A stretch of DNA of 28,429 bases, from contig JAHYYS010000030.1 in NCBI GenBank assembly GCA_019424865.1, positions 1 to 28,429 of the forward strand, read 5' to 3'. The DNA comes from a bacterium. Its GTDB lineage: Bacteria > Bacillota > Clostridia > Oscillospirales > Oscillospiraceae. The translations under genes and the position numbers were made by a program. Below the pieces are notes generated by a model, which ran no database searches, was not told the DNA's origin, and saw nothing but the letters and a program-made list of their open reading frames with translations. Shown here in pieces: positions 8,559 through 16,700 of the stretch. The number at the start of each line of letters is the position of its first letter. The stretch's first letter is position 1.

Positions 8559-9464
8559 ATGTTGGATTTCCATCCCCTGCAGCTTGAAGACATGCCCAAG
8601 CTGCGCGATTTTTTCGGATACAGCGGCAGCCGTATCTGTGACACCACCCCCGGCACGGTATTTATCTGGCGGGATCTGTACAAAACCGAGTGGGCCATTT
8701 ACGACGGCTCTCTCTATTTCAAAGTACTATATCCGGGCCTGGGCGAGACCTTCACCCTCCCTCTGGGCGGCGGACGGGCCGAGCATTTCCGCCAGATTGC
8801 GGAGTACTGCTGCCAGCACAGCATGCCCATCGCCTTTTACCCGGTGCCCAAGGACGAGCTGGAGCGGGTGGAGCAGTTCTTCCCCAACAGCGCCGCACTG
8901 TCCGAGCGGAACAACTTTGACTACCTCTATCGGGCGGAGGACTTGAAATATTTCCGGGGCAAAAAGCTCAGCGGCCAGCGCAACCACGTCAACAAGTTTC
9001 TGAAAACCTATGGCAGCTGGTCCTTCCGCCCCATCACCCCCGACGACATCCCCGCCGTCAAGGCCTTTCTGGACCGGTATGCCAGCCGCTGGGACAAGGC
9101 CGCCGTCTCCTTCCACGAGGACATCGCCAAGACCCACGAGGTGCTGGACAACTACCAGACCTATGACCTGCTGGGCGGGATGCTGCTGGTGGAGGGGGAA
9201 ATCGCCGGATTCTCTCTGGGGGAGATCATCGGCGACACCCTGTTCACCCACATTGAAAAGGCGGACCGGGACTATGAGGGCTGCTATCAGATGCTGGTGG
9301 CCCAGTTTGCCCAGCAGTTTGCCCACGAGGGCGTCCATTTCATTAACCGGGAGGATGACGCGGGCGACCCGGGGCTGCGCACCAGCAAGCTGTCCTATCA
9401 CCCGGTGGCCCTGCTGGAGAAGTATACCGTCACGGTGGAGGAGCCCTGCTCCTTCCCGGGATGA
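8559..9464 (+). CDS. DUF2156 / phosphatidylglycerol lysyltransferase-like domain protein
   Basis: A 301-residue soluble protein of the DUF2156 type, related to the catalytic C-terminal domain of MprF and to the GNAT fold. Visible are an N-terminal half with GTVFIWRDLYKTEWA, a basic LSGQRNHVNKFLKTYGSW segment near residue 135, and a C-terminal acyltransferase-like half ending in INREDDAGDPGLRTSKLSYHP. It lacks the membrane domain of MprF, so a role in lipid lysinylation should not be assumed; these stand-alone proteins are uncharacterised aminoacyl- or acyltransferases. The ATG at 8559 has AAGGAT eight bases upstream. It is second in an operon with the metallophosphatase. Confidence 0.82.
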   Translation: MLDFHPLQLEDMPKLRDFFGYSGSRICDTTPGTVFIWRDLYKTEWAIYDGSLYFKVLYPGLGETFTLPLGGGRAEHFRQIAEYCCQHSMPIAFYPVPKDELERVEQFFPNSAALSERNNFDYLYRAEDLKYFRGKKLSGQRNHVNKFLKTYGSWSFRPITPDDIPAVKAFLDRYASRWDKAAVSFHEDIAKTHEVLDNYQTYDLLGGMLLVEGEIAGFSLGEIIGDTLFTHIEKADRDYEGCYQMLVAQFAQQFAHEGVHFINREDDAGDPGLRTSKLSYHPVALLEKYTVTVEEPCSFPG

Positions 9465-9495
9465 CATCGAAGGATTCCCAAATTTTGTTGGCAGA

Positions 9496-9536
9496 CAGAA
9501 AGGCGGACAGGCCATAACAGCCTGTCCGCCTTTCTG
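9496..9536. terminator. Bidirectional terminator
   Basis: A perfect 17-bp inverted repeat (9496-9512 with 9520-9536, core AAAGGCGGACAGGC) with a 7-base loop. It separates the plus-strand DUF2156 gene from the convergent hydrolase gene. Confidence 0.88.
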
Positions 9537-9542
9537 CATTTG

Positions 9543-10373
9543 TTACTGATAAAACTGGTGGTTGCCGATGGTGGTGTGATAGGTGGCGTTATTGACAATC
9601 CAGGTCCCCTGGGACAGGGCGGGGGCAAAGAAGTACAGGGAGTCTCCCACTACCTGCGCCCCCTCCAATGTCATCTTGGCGGCCAGCACAGCGGACTGCA
9701 CCGGCTCCTCATAGATGGTCCCGTTGGAGACCGGCTGGAACTGTACGCCATAGTTGGTGTCAAAAATGACATCCTTGATGGTATCCGGATAGCGGCTGTC
9801 CTTTACTCGATTGACTACCACATTCCCCACAGCAATCTGTCCCAGCATAGGCTCCCCTTTGCTCTCGGAGGAAATGATCCGGGCCAGCCAGTACAGCTCT
9901 TCCTCATTATAGTCGGCCTGCGGCGCCTTGGCCCCGGCGGTATTCAGCACGGCCGTGCCGGAGGCCCCGTCCCAGCTCAGCCGGGCTCCGGTGGCCTGGG
10001 CCAGCACCCGCAGGGGCAGGGCCAGCTTGCCGTCCACCACCCGCACGCCTCCCGCCACATACAGGGCCCGGCCATTCACCAGTAAGTAAATCGTCCCCGG
10101 GCTGACCTGCAGATCCAGTCCGCTGCCCGTCAGGCTGGCCTGACTGCCGTTCCAGGTCAGCTTCTGCCCGGTCAGGCCGGAATAGGCCCGCAGGGTGATG
10201 TAGCTGGTCCCGTTTTCCACCCATCCGTTTTCCGCACTCAGGGGCGTTCCATTTACCTTGACGCCGGCCCCCAGTGCTGCGGGCACACTCAGGGACAGGG
10301 CAAGGGCGGCGGCCACTGCAGCCGCTCCCCGGCGCCATCGTCGGTGTACCCTTCTATGCTTCAAAAAATTCAT
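9543..10373 (-). CDS. SleB-like cell wall hydrolase with copper amine oxidase-type N-terminal domain
   Basis: A 276-residue secreted protein. Residues 1-36 are a signal peptide with a basic start and a run AAAVAAALALSLSVPAALG. Residues 37-145 carry stalk-like repeats of the copper amine oxidase N-domain type (VNGTPLSAENGW, LPLRVLAQATGARLSWD). Residues 155-276 are a hydrolase-2/SleB catalytic domain with LARIISSESKGEP (Glu as likely catalytic acid), GQIAVGNVVVNRV and a GVQFQPV motif. In spores SleB cleaves cortex muramic-lactam peptidoglycan; this version may act in cortex lysis or vegetative wall turnover. It has a good housekeeping-type promoter rather than an obvious sporulation one, which leaves its timing open. 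Confidence 0.88.
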   Translation of the reverse strand: MNFLKHRRVHRRWRRGAAAVAAALALSLSVPAALGAGVKVNGTPLSAENGWVENGTSYITLRAYSGLTGQKLTWNGSQASLTGSGLDLQVSPGTIYLLVNGRALYVAGGVRVVDGKLALPLRVLAQATGARLSWDGASGTAVLNTAGAKAPQADYNEEELYWLARIISSESKGEPMLGQIAVGNVVVNRVKDSRYPDTIKDVIFDTNYGVQFQPVSNGTIYEEPVQSAVLAAKMTLEGAQVVGDSLYFFAPALSQGTWIVNNATYHTTIGNHQFYQ

Positions 10374-10404
10374 AACAGGATTCCCCTTTCAAATTTCTAC
10401 GCAA

Positions 10405-10433
10405 ATTGTAACGAATATCCGCAGTTCTGGCAA
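10405..10433 (-). promoter_or_regulatory. Promoter of the SleB-like hydrolase
   Basis: TTGCCA (10433-10428), 17-bp spacer, TACAAT (10410-10405) on the minus strand, 32 bp before the start. Both boxes match sigma-A consensus at five of six positions. Confidence 0.75.
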
Positions 10434-10573
10434 GCTGTAAATCCTGCCAGCTCCGCCCCTCCCCGACTCGCACAGTCGGGCAGCCCTCCCCTTGTCAGAA
10501 CACAACGCTTCCGGACAGGCGTTCCGCAGTTTACCCTGCCGGCATTGCGGCAGAAATTTCTTGCGGGTCGGAC

Positions 10574-10617
10574 AAAAAGGCGGCGCATCACGTTATTCCA
10601 AGTGATGCGCCGCCTTT
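10574..10617 (-). terminator. Terminator downstream of the DUF4358 gene
   Basis: A perfect 16-bp stem (10576-10591 with 10602-10617, AAAGGCGGCGCATCAC), followed on the minus strand by a run of five T overlapping the arm end. It is the second of two tandem hairpins. Confidence 0.85.
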
Positions 10618-10625
10618 ATGACAGC

Positions 10626-10661
10626 ATCAGGGCCGCCCGGTTTCCGGGCGGCCCTGATTTT
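10626..10661. terminator. Second tandem hairpin after the DUF4358 gene
   Basis: A perfect 15-bp stem (10626-10640 with 10644-10658, ATCAGGGCCGCCCGG) and a 3-base loop. It lies 12 bp after the DUF4358 stop. Its T-run is on the plus side, so on the minus strand it is more likely a stabilising or pausing hairpin than a full terminator. Confidence 0.65.
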
Positions 10662-10669
10662 AGAACCAG

Positions 10670-11152
10670 CTATGCTTCCACTGCGGCCTTTGCCGCATCC
10701 ATATCGTCGGCCACGGCCATCAGCACGGTATTCTCCCGCTGCTCCACCCAGGCTCCCTCCAGCTTGGGGATCTCGGCGGGCCGGTAATCCGTATTGGACG
10801 CAATCTGCCCCTCCAGATACCCGTCCAGGGCATCCAGGGCGGTTTCCGCCGTCTGCGCGCTGTCGAAAATCAGCACAGTCAGCTCTTCGCAGGTGGCGCC
10901 CGCCGAGCGGCGGCACACGCCGTCCGTCAGGCTCTCCCGCTCCAGCCCCGCGTCGCCCAGGCCGTACAGCATCCAGGCCGTATCCAAATCCAGCTCCTCC
11001 AGCTCTTCGGAGAAGGCGGCCGAATCCAAAATTTTCTGGGCGTCTTCCTTTGTCCACGCGGCATCGCCGCTGGTTTCTCCGCCTCCGCAGGCCGCCAGCA
11101 GCAGTACACCGCAGGTCAGCGCGGCCAGCAGGCCAGATTGAAACCCTCTCAT
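10670..11152 (-). CDS. DUF4358 domain lipoprotein
   Basis: A 160-residue predicted lipoprotein. The signal peptide ends in the lipobox LLAAC (Cys22), so the mature protein is anchored on the outer face of the membrane. The remainder fits DUF4358, with RSAGATCEELTVLIF and the C-terminal DYRPAEIPKLEGAWV segment. The function of the family is unknown. Its start overlaps the stop of the SGNH lipoprotein by four bases (ATGA), so the two are coupled. In other Clostridia DUF4358 genes sit near SGNH hydrolases and MBOAT acyltransferases, suggesting a part in modifying surface polymers; no MBOAT gene is in this window. Confidence 0.82.
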   Translation of the reverse strand: MRGFQSGLLAALTCGVLLLAACGGGETSGDAAWTKEDAQKILDSAAFSEELEELDLDTAWMLYGLGDAGLERESLTDGVCRRSAGATCEELTVLIFDSAQTAETALDALDGYLEGQIASNTDYRPAEIPKLEGAWVEQRENTVLMAVADDMDAAKAAVEA

Positions 11153-12174
11153 GGATTTTCGCTCCCTTCCGCTGTCTCCCCCTGATCTCCGGCGGACCCG
11201 ACCGACGGCGCCCCGTTGGGATACAGGGTGTCATAGGACACCGTGTGGGTCTGGAGATAGGACAGCCACTGTTTGCAGTACTCACTTCTTAAATGGACGC
11301 CGTCCCTGCTGGCCTCCGCCGGCAGCGAACCATTCTCGTCCGCAAAGACCGAATACAAATCCAGGAACACCACCTGCTTCTCCTGAGCCGCCTGGAACAT
11401 CAGCTCATTATAGACCCGCAGATGCTCGTTGGTCAGATAGGTCCGTCCGCTGGAGGCGGCAATCTGCTCCTCATTCAGCGGGATCAACCCCTGAATATAG
11501 ATCACCGCGTTGGGCTGTACCGCCCGGATGGCGTCAATTGCATCCAAATAGCTCTGGTAAAACCCCTCGTCATCATAATAGCCCAGCTCATTGACCCCAA
11601 GGGACAGATATACCTTCCCATACTCCTTCAGAGCCAGCGCCTCCAGCAGGGTGTATTTCTCCCCGTCAATGGTCAGCGCCTTTTTCTCCGCCAGCTTGAA
11701 AATGGACAGGCCGTTGGAGGTCAGATTATCTCCGCAGCCAATGCCGCTGTAAATCAGAAATCCGTCGGTCCGGGAGTCGCCGATAAAGGCGGCGTCCTCA
11801 AAATAGCTGTTGTCCACCGCCGGAGACTCCGGAGCGGGCTTGGAAAAGTCATAGCTTTGTGCCGGCGCCTCTGGCACGGGCGATTCCGCATCGGAGGCGG
11901 GGGCTGTCCCCCCCTGATTGCCGGCCTTTTCCACACTGCCGAAATCGGTATGTCCATGCCCGCTTTCCCCGGAACCCTCATCGGGCACACCATCCGTCTG
12001 GCTGGAACCAGCCTGCGGCGCGCTCTGCGCCGGAGACGTCTGGGATGACGAGGCCCCGGACAGCTCGCCGGATGCCCCTCCGCTTCCGGCGGGCACGGCA
12101 CAGCCTGCGGTGAGCAAAACAGACAGCAGGGACAAAACGGCCGCCGCCCGGCGGCCGGAACTGGAAAATCCCAT
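11149..12174 (-). CDS. SGNH/GDSL-type hydrolase lipoprotein
   Basis: A 341-residue predicted lipoprotein with signal peptide and lipobox LLTAGC (Cys25). A long Ser/Gly/Pro-rich linker follows (about residues 27-120). The SGNH hydrolase domain then shows block I FIGDSRTDGF (catalytic Ser), block III-like SLGVNELGYYDDEG and block V DGVHLRSEYC (catalytic Asp and His). The family includes esterases that add or remove O-acyl groups on surface glycans. It is 32 bp downstream of thrE and overlaps the DUF4358 lipoprotein, so it is probably the middle gene of a three-gene transcript. GGAGGT lies ten bases before the ATG. Confidence 0.87.
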   Translation of the reverse strand: MGFSSSGRRAAAVLSLLSVLLTAGCAVPAGSGGASGELSGASSSQTSPAQSAPQAGSSQTDGVPDEGSGESGHGHTDFGSVEKAGNQGGTAPASDAESPVPEAPAQSYDFSKPAPESPAVDNSYFEDAAFIGDSRTDGFLIYSGIGCGDNLTSNGLSIFKLAEKKALTIDGEKYTLLEALALKEYGKVYLSLGVNELGYYDDEGFYQSYLDAIDAIRAVQPNAVIYIQGLIPLNEEQIAASSGRTYLTNEHLRVYNELMFQAAQEKQVVFLDLYSVFADENGSLPAEASRDGVHLRSEYCKQWLSYLQTHTVSYDTLYPNGAPSVGSAGDQGETAEGSENP

Positions 12175-12206
12175 GAAATAGATACCTCCAAACTATGTAG
12201 GTCTTT

Positions 12207-13436
12207 TCAATGTGCGCTCCACTTCAGCCGCGGCAAAATCGTCCGCAGAACAGAGGAAATCAGCATGGCGCCCACCGACAGGGCAGCCGCTGTTCCCAGC
12301 GTGTGGAGCAGCGTGGAGAGGAACAGCTCAGTCTCCCCCTCCAGACAGTAGCGCATCGCGTAATAAATTCCGGCTCCCGGAACCAAAGGGAGCAGGGCCA
12401 CCTGCAGATACCCCGTTACCGGACAGCGGCGCACCCGGGCCATCAGCTCAGAATAGGCCCCGATGGCCATGGCGGCCAGGAACGCGGCGGCAATGTCCCC
12501 TACCCCCGCGGCCATCGCCGCCAGATAGGCAAACCATCCCACAGCGCCCCCAAATCCGCAGATCAGGGCCCCAACTCCCTGGATATTGAACACCATGCCA
12601 AAGCCGACACAAGCCAGCATGGCCCACAGACAGGGCAGGAAATAGTGATCCAGAATTCCGGAAACCACGCTTTCTCCCCATACGTTATGGCCCAAAACCA
12701 CAGGAAACGCCATTCCCAACGCAATGGCTGCCGCCACCAAAAAGACTTCCGCCGTGCGGTTCAGGCCGGAAAAGATATCTCCCGCCATAATTTCCCGCAT
12801 GGCGTTGGTCAGGGCCATGCCCGGCACCAACAGCATCAGCGTCCCAATGGTCACCACTTCAAAATTTTCACCCACCCCGGACTGAATCAGCATCAGCGCC
12901 ATACCGGCCGCCACTGCCGCACACAGAACAGTGCGGAAAAAAAGGTTGGAGCCCAGCAGTTTTTTCCCGAAAATCAGGCAGCACCCCACCGCCAGTCCGC
13001 ACGCTCCGGCTGCCAGAAAGTCCAGCAGACCGCCGCCAAAAAACAGGGCAAAGAAAGCTGCAGCCGCCCCGTAGCCCAACAAAACGGCCCAAAGCGTATG
13101 CCGCCGTTCACCCCGTTTCAGTTCCCGCACCAGGGCAAGGGCCTCCTCCACCGGGGGGCGCTCCCGGCAGAGCCGGCGGCACAGGCCGTTGCACCGCTCC
13201 AGCAGTTCAATATCCGTGCCGTGAGCAGGGATGCGGCACATACGGTTGATAGACTGCCCTCCCGGCGTTATCACGCTGACAAACAGACAATTTGGAATTG
13301 CAAACACCTGGGGCTCCAGTCCATACGCCGCAAGCAGCCGGTTGACCGACTCCTCCGCCCGGTAGATCTCCGCCCCGCTGGACATCAGCAGGCAGCCCAA
13401 TTCGGTACCCAGACTGAGCAGCTTGTCGCAATCCAT
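12207..13436 (-). CDS. thrE: Threonine/serine exporter, ThrE family (fused form)
   Basis: A 409-residue membrane protein combining in one chain the two ThrE halves that are separate in many Firmicutes. Residues 1-120 are a soluble part with the hallmark LGCLLMSSGAEIYRAEESV and RMCRIPAHGTDIEL. About ten hydrophobic segments follow, including LMLLVPGMALTNAMREIMAG, the conserved loop of the first half, and LLPLVPGAGIYYAMRY, the equivalent loop of the second. It would export threonine and serine by proton exchange. AAAGGAG eight bases upstream fixes the ATG at 13436; the frame stays open for 64 codons more through AT-rich DNA, which I regard as non-coding. Confidence 0.9.
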   Translation of the reverse strand: MDCDKLLSLGTELGCLLMSSGAEIYRAEESVNRLLAAYGLEPQVFAIPNCLFVSVITPGGQSINRMCRIPAHGTDIELLERCNGLCRRLCRERPPVEEALALVRELKRGERRHTLWAVLLGYGAAAAFFALFFGGGLLDFLAAGACGLAVGCCLIFGKKLLGSNLFFRTVLCAAVAAGMALMLIQSGVGENFEVVTIGTLMLLVPGMALTNAMREIMAGDIFSGLNRTAEVFLVAAAIALGMAFPVVLGHNVWGESVVSGILDHYFLPCLWAMLACVGFGMVFNIQGVGALICGFGGAVGWFAYLAAMAAGVGDIAAAFLAAMAIGAYSELMARVRRCPVTGYLQVALLPLVPGAGIYYAMRYCLEGETELFLSTLLHTLGTAAALSVGAMLISSVLRTILPRLKWSAH

Positions 13437-13586
13437 CGACTTTTCTCCTTTCTTTTCACCAGAATACCACATTTTTCTTAAAATACAAGTGACAAATTTA
13501 TTACAAATTATATGAGAAAAAATGATTTTTTTCTTGTTTTTCGCGGCCGCAAATTTCAAACTTTCAGGGCGGCTGATCCGTCCGCA

Positions 13587-13619
13587 AAAGAAATGGCCGC
13601 CGCCGGCGGCCGTTTCTTT
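13587..13619 (-). terminator. Terminator after degV
   Basis: A 15-bp stem (13587-13601 with 13605-13619, one mismatch or G-U) around a GCC loop, with a T-rich tail on both sides. It lies 42 bp after the degV stop and upstream of thrE. Confidence 0.7.
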
Positions 13620-13660
13620 CCGTTTCATCTATACGCTGCTATACCTGCATCTGCCGCAGC

Positions 13661-14560
13661 TTATGCACATACGGCCCGGCGCAAAATTCCAACTCCGATG
13701 GGCGTGGGGCCGGTATGGACCCCGATGGTAACCCCGATCTGGTAGGGGGCGGACCGGGGTACCTGGTGCCCCCGGGTTTCCAGCCCATCAAACACCTGAT
13801 CCGTAAAGGTCTCATACTCCGCCCGATCCAGACCAAAGCCGGTTACCACGCGCCACTGGGACAGATCCAGATTCTCCTTGGCGATATAGCGGTAAAAGAG
13901 CTCCTGCACCCGCTGCAGGGACTTTTTTCTCCCCTGTGCTATGCCATCTGAAACTAACTCGCCATTGTGATAGCCAATCAGGGGCTTTACCTTCAGCAGG
14001 GCCCCGGTCGCAGCGGCGGCCTTTCCGATGCGGCCCCCATGGCGCAGGTACTCCAAATCGTTGGTGGTAAAGAAAATCCGCCCGCTGCTGCGCAGGGGCT
14101 CCAACGCCTCCACCGCCTGTTCCAGCGACCAGCCCAAATCCCGCATCACCACGGCTTCCTCCACCAGCTGCCCCTGCAGGACGGTGGCCAGCTGAGAATC
14201 CATCACATAGATCTGGGCAGAGGGATACTCCTCCAGCAGCTCCTCCCGCGCATTTCTGGCCGACTGCAGAGAACCGCTGAAGCTCCCGTTGAGGCAGATA
14301 CACAGCACCGGCATCCCCCGGGCCGCCGCCGGACAAAACACTTCCAAATAGTCCTCCAGCGTCGGCATGGACGTTTTAGGAAATACCCCGGGGTGGTCCG
14401 CCATGCGCTGGTAAAAATCATGGGTTGCGATATCCTTTTCCTCCCGAAAGTAAGTCTCGTCCCCCAGCGCTGCATAAAAGGATACCAGATCAATTTTCAA
14501 GCGTCTGGCTGTGTCACGTCCCAAATCGCAAGAGCTGTCGCTGACAATATGGAATTTCAT
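13661..14560 (-). CDS. DegV family fatty acid-binding protein
   Basis: A 299-residue DegV protein (FakB type), which binds a fatty acid and presents it to the kinase FakA for phosphorylation and phospholipid synthesis. Motifs are VSDSSCDL near the N-terminus, KTSMPTLEDYLEVF, the ligand carboxylate loop GSFSGSLQSAR, and the C-terminal IGVHTGPTPIGVG. No fakA gene is nearby. The start at 14560 aligns with the family N-terminus (MKFHIVSDSS); the frame is open for 11 codons upstream. A promoter lies about 95 bp upstream and a terminator follows, so it appears monocistronic. Confidence 0.92.
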   Translation of the reverse strand: MKFHIVSDSSCDLGRDTARRLKIDLVSFYAALGDETYFREEKDIATHDFYQRMADHPGVFPKTSMPTLEDYLEVFCPAAARGMPVLCICLNGSFSGSLQSARNAREELLEEYPSAQIYVMDSQLATVLQGQLVEEAVVMRDLGWSLEQAVEALEPLRSSGRIFFTTNDLEYLRHGGRIGKAAAATGALLKVKPLIGYHNGELVSDGIAQGRKKSLQRVQELFYRYIAKENLDLSQWRVVTGFGLDRAEYETFTDQVFDGLETRGHQVPRSAPYQIGVTIGVHTGPTPIGVGILRRAVCA

Positions 14561-14654
14561 ACCACTTTCTTTCGTCCTTTCCCTGCAGACCATCCTGCGC
14601 TTCCATTTTCCTGATTCGCTGGTTTGTCTCTCCCAGCCTTGCTGTATTAGGACA

Positions 14655-14683
14655 ATGATATCTCAAAAATGGAAAAAACTCAA
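14655..14683 (-). promoter_or_regulatory. Putative promoter of degV
   Basis: TTGAGT (14683-14678), 17-bp spacer, TATCAT (14660-14655) on the minus strand, 95 bp before the start, within AT-rich DNA. Confidence 0.5.
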
Positions 14684-14716
14684 CTACAATTTTTGTGAAA
14701 TCGTCTAGGATAATAC

Positions 14717-14971
14717 AGGGAATCCCCCAGTATCTATTGGGGGATTCCCTCAGCTTGTCAAAAAAGCCCTCTGCAAGGAGTTCCGCCGTCCGCAGACGGC
14801 GGAATAAAATGAAATCCAGTCATTTCCAAGGACATGCGCCTGGGAAATGACACCTCTCACGAAATTTTGGGCGACAATTTCCCAAGAAATCGAGCCTGAA
14901 ATTTCGTGCGGCCTACTCGAAAAAGTGGCTTGTCAATTTCTATCAATTGACAAGCCACTTTTTCGACAGTC
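14717..14971. repeat. Multi-hairpin intergenic element (possible MITE or structured RNA)
   Basis: The 445-bp gap between degV and galM contains five inverted repeats in series: 14717-14729 with 14738-14750 (13 bp), 14781-14790 with 14795-14804 (10 bp), 14819-14827 with 14843-14851 (9 bp), 14858-14867 with 14899-14908 (10 bp, with an inner TTGGG/CCCAA), and 14917-14938 with 14945-14966 (22 bp). All arms are perfect. Imperfect terminal inverted repeats, 11 of 14 bases, occur at 14753-14766 and 14958-14971 (GCTTGTCAAAAAAG versus GACTGTCGAAAAAG). GCTTGTCAA also recurs at 14928-14936. No convincing gene lies inside. The architecture suggests a dispersed non-autonomous element or an RNA; the last hairpin can also terminate galM. 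Confidence 0.6.
14917..14966. terminator. Long perfect hairpin downstream of galM
   Basis: A 22-bp perfect stem with a 6-base loop; each strand's 3' arm ends in CACTTTTTCGA, so it can act as a terminator in either direction. It is about 40 bp after the galM stop. Confidence 0.6.
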
Positions 14972-15005
14972 TCGTATTCCAAGTCCTTGCTCTCGCCAAA
15001 GCCAA

Positions 15006-16055
15006 TCACACCGCAGAAAAGCGGTACTCAGTCTTTTCACGGTACTCTGCTCCGGCTGGAAGCACTGTGCCTGGAAAATTGGGGTGGTGGGGCGAGTCCG
15101 GATAGTGCTGGGTCTCCAGGCAGAAGCCCCATCGTCTGCCATAGGGCGCACCGCCCTTGCCGGCAGGGCAGCCGTCCAGATAGTTTCCGGCGTAGAACTG
15201 CACACCCGGCTGGGTGGTCCAGGTTTCCATGGTGATCCCGGTCTCCCTGCTCCATGCCCGGGCCGCCAGGCGCAGGGTGCCGTCCGCCCCGTCCAGACAC
15301 CAGTTGTGATCATATCCTCCGGCCATGGTCAGCTGCGCAAACGCTTCGTCCACCCGCGCTCCAATGGGCAGCCCCGCCCGCAGATCCATGGGGGTGCCCT
15401 CCACCAGTGCCAGCTCCCCGGTTGGGATCGATCCGGGGGCAGTGGGCGTATACCGTGAGGCCAGCAGCTGGATGTACTGCCCCGTCACCGGGCCGCTCTG
15501 GTGCCCGGACAGGTTAAAATAGGTGTGGTTGGTCAGGCTGCACAGGGTGTCCCTATCACACCGGGCCCAGTAGTCGATGGACAGCCCGGCGCCGGTCAGG
15601 GTATAGGTCACCCGGACGGACAAATTGCCCGGATATCCCTCCTGGCCGTCGGGGCTCTGGAGGGACAAAGCAAGCGTATCTCCCGTTTGCCCCTCCACCG
15701 TCCAGATCTGCTTGTCAAAGCCCTGAAGGCCGCCGTGAAGATGGTTTGCTCCGTCGTTGGCGGCCAGAGGATACTCCTTCCCGTTCAGTGTAAAGGAGGC
15801 TCCGCCGATGCGGTTGCCGTACCGGCCGATGAGGGCCCCCAGATACTTATCCTGTCTGCGGTAGTCCTCCAGCGTGTCAAAGCCCAGCGCCACATCCACC
15901 GGCTTCCCGTTCCGGTCCGGCACTGTCAGGGCGCGCACCGCGCCGCCATAGGTGAGAATTTGACAGGACATCGTCCCCTTTTCCAGGAAAATCTGTTCCA
16001 CAAGCCGCCCGTCCGGCATGGTTCCAAAGGGAGTGCGGGCTTGTTCCTGTATCAT
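15006..16055 (-). CDS. galM: Aldose 1-epimerase (mutarotase)
   Basis: A 349-residue mutarotase, interconverting alpha and beta anomers of glucose or galactose in the cytosol. Family signatures are GRYGNRIGGASF (residues about 82-93), NHLHGG with the first catalytic-region His, LTNHTYFNLSGH with the second His, a central DHNWCLD, and WGFCLETQHYPDSP with the catalytic Glu. The C-terminus YREKTEYRFS is typical. AAAGGAG nine bases upstream sets the ATG at 16055; the frame is open upstream but without support. No other sugar genes adjoin it, so its substrate specificity is open. Confidence 0.95.
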   Translation of the reverse strand: MIQEQARTPFGTMPDGRLVEQIFLEKGTMSCQILTYGGAVRALTVPDRNGKPVDVALGFDTLEDYRRQDKYLGALIGRYGNRIGGASFTLNGKEYPLAANDGANHLHGGLQGFDKQIWTVEGQTGDTLALSLQSPDGQEGYPGNLSVRVTYTLTGAGLSIDYWARCDRDTLCSLTNHTYFNLSGHQSGPVTGQYIQLLASRYTPTAPGSIPTGELALVEGTPMDLRAGLPIGARVDEAFAQLTMAGGYDHNWCLDGADGTLRLAARAWSRETGITMETWTTQPGVQFYAGNYLDGCPAGKGGAPYGRRWGFCLETQHYPDSPHHPNFPGTVLPAGAEYREKTEYRFSAV

Positions 16056-16286
16056 TTCCGTGCTCCTTTCTCTGTCGGCCCTGACCTGCGAAAAGCCGGC
16101 CAGGCATACATCGCCTGTATCGCCGCGCCGCATTCCGCTCCGTTATGCATTCAGGTCCACAGGCCTTCCGTTTCCTTAATTCCCCACATTCTTGAAGCAG
16201 AACCGCCGGAAAGGTTCTGCCCGTTCCGGCCCTGCCTTCCTCCATTTTACAGTCTCTTCCCCTTTCAGGCAATACCGTTTCCAACA
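16056..16286. other. Intergenic DNA upstream of galM
   Basis: Together with the doubtful small gene upstream this is a 577-bp stretch before the pcrA promoter. I see the galM ribosome site and a short CCGGAA/TTCCGG inverted repeat, but no convincing galM promoter, so galM may be read from upstream of the small ORF. Confidence 0.5.
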
Positions 16287-16568
16287 TCATTTTCTTTTTG
16301 TGTCCCATGGCCGTATGTCTGCCCCGACGCCAGCACATGCGTCATCCGTGATTTCTCTGCGCTGGCACAGGGCTGCATGGCCGCTTTTGTCCTCTGTAAA
16401 CGGCACCGGTGCCATCCCCTCTGCCCAGAGCGACTTTTCCTGTCGCCAAACCCAGCCGTATTTTCTGCCGTTCCAGAGGCCGAAGGATGAAAAGGCTCTC
16501 TTTTCCTTTGCTGAGAATGAGAAGGTATCAACTTCCGTCACAATCCCATAATCCGTGGTCGCTTCCAT
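16287..16568 (-). CDS. Hypothetical 93-residue protein
   Basis: A small open frame in the gap between galM and the pcrA promoter. I do not recognise it. Support comes from an excellent ribosome site (GGAGGGG about eight bases before the ATG) and a plausible soluble composition in the first 60 residues with aromatic-rich WNGRKYGWVWRQEKSLW. The last 30 residues look less protein-like, so it could be a truncated gene. It runs toward galM with 231 bp between. Alternative explanation: a chance open frame. Confidence 0.35.
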   Translation of the reverse strand: MEATTDYGIVTEVDTFSFSAKEKRAFSSFGLWNGRKYGWVWRQEKSLWAEGMAPVPFTEDKSGHAALCQRREITDDACAGVGADIRPWDTKRK

Positions 16569-16632
16569 GAGATATGCCCCTCCACATTTGCTCTCAGTTT
16601 ACGAAAAATTTTGGTACCTCATTCTTTTCTCA

Positions 16633-16661
16633 TTGAGTAAATGCCCATTTCCTGCTATAAT
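16633..16661 (+). promoter_or_regulatory. Promoter of the PcrA/UvrD-type helicase
   Basis: TTGAGT (16633-16638), 17-bp spacer, consensus TATAAT (16656-16661), 39 bp before the ATG at 16701. It is the strongest promoter match in the window. Confidence 0.85.
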
Positions 16662-16700
16662 GAAAGAAACAAATGTTCTGTTCAGGGGGGGCGTGCGACG

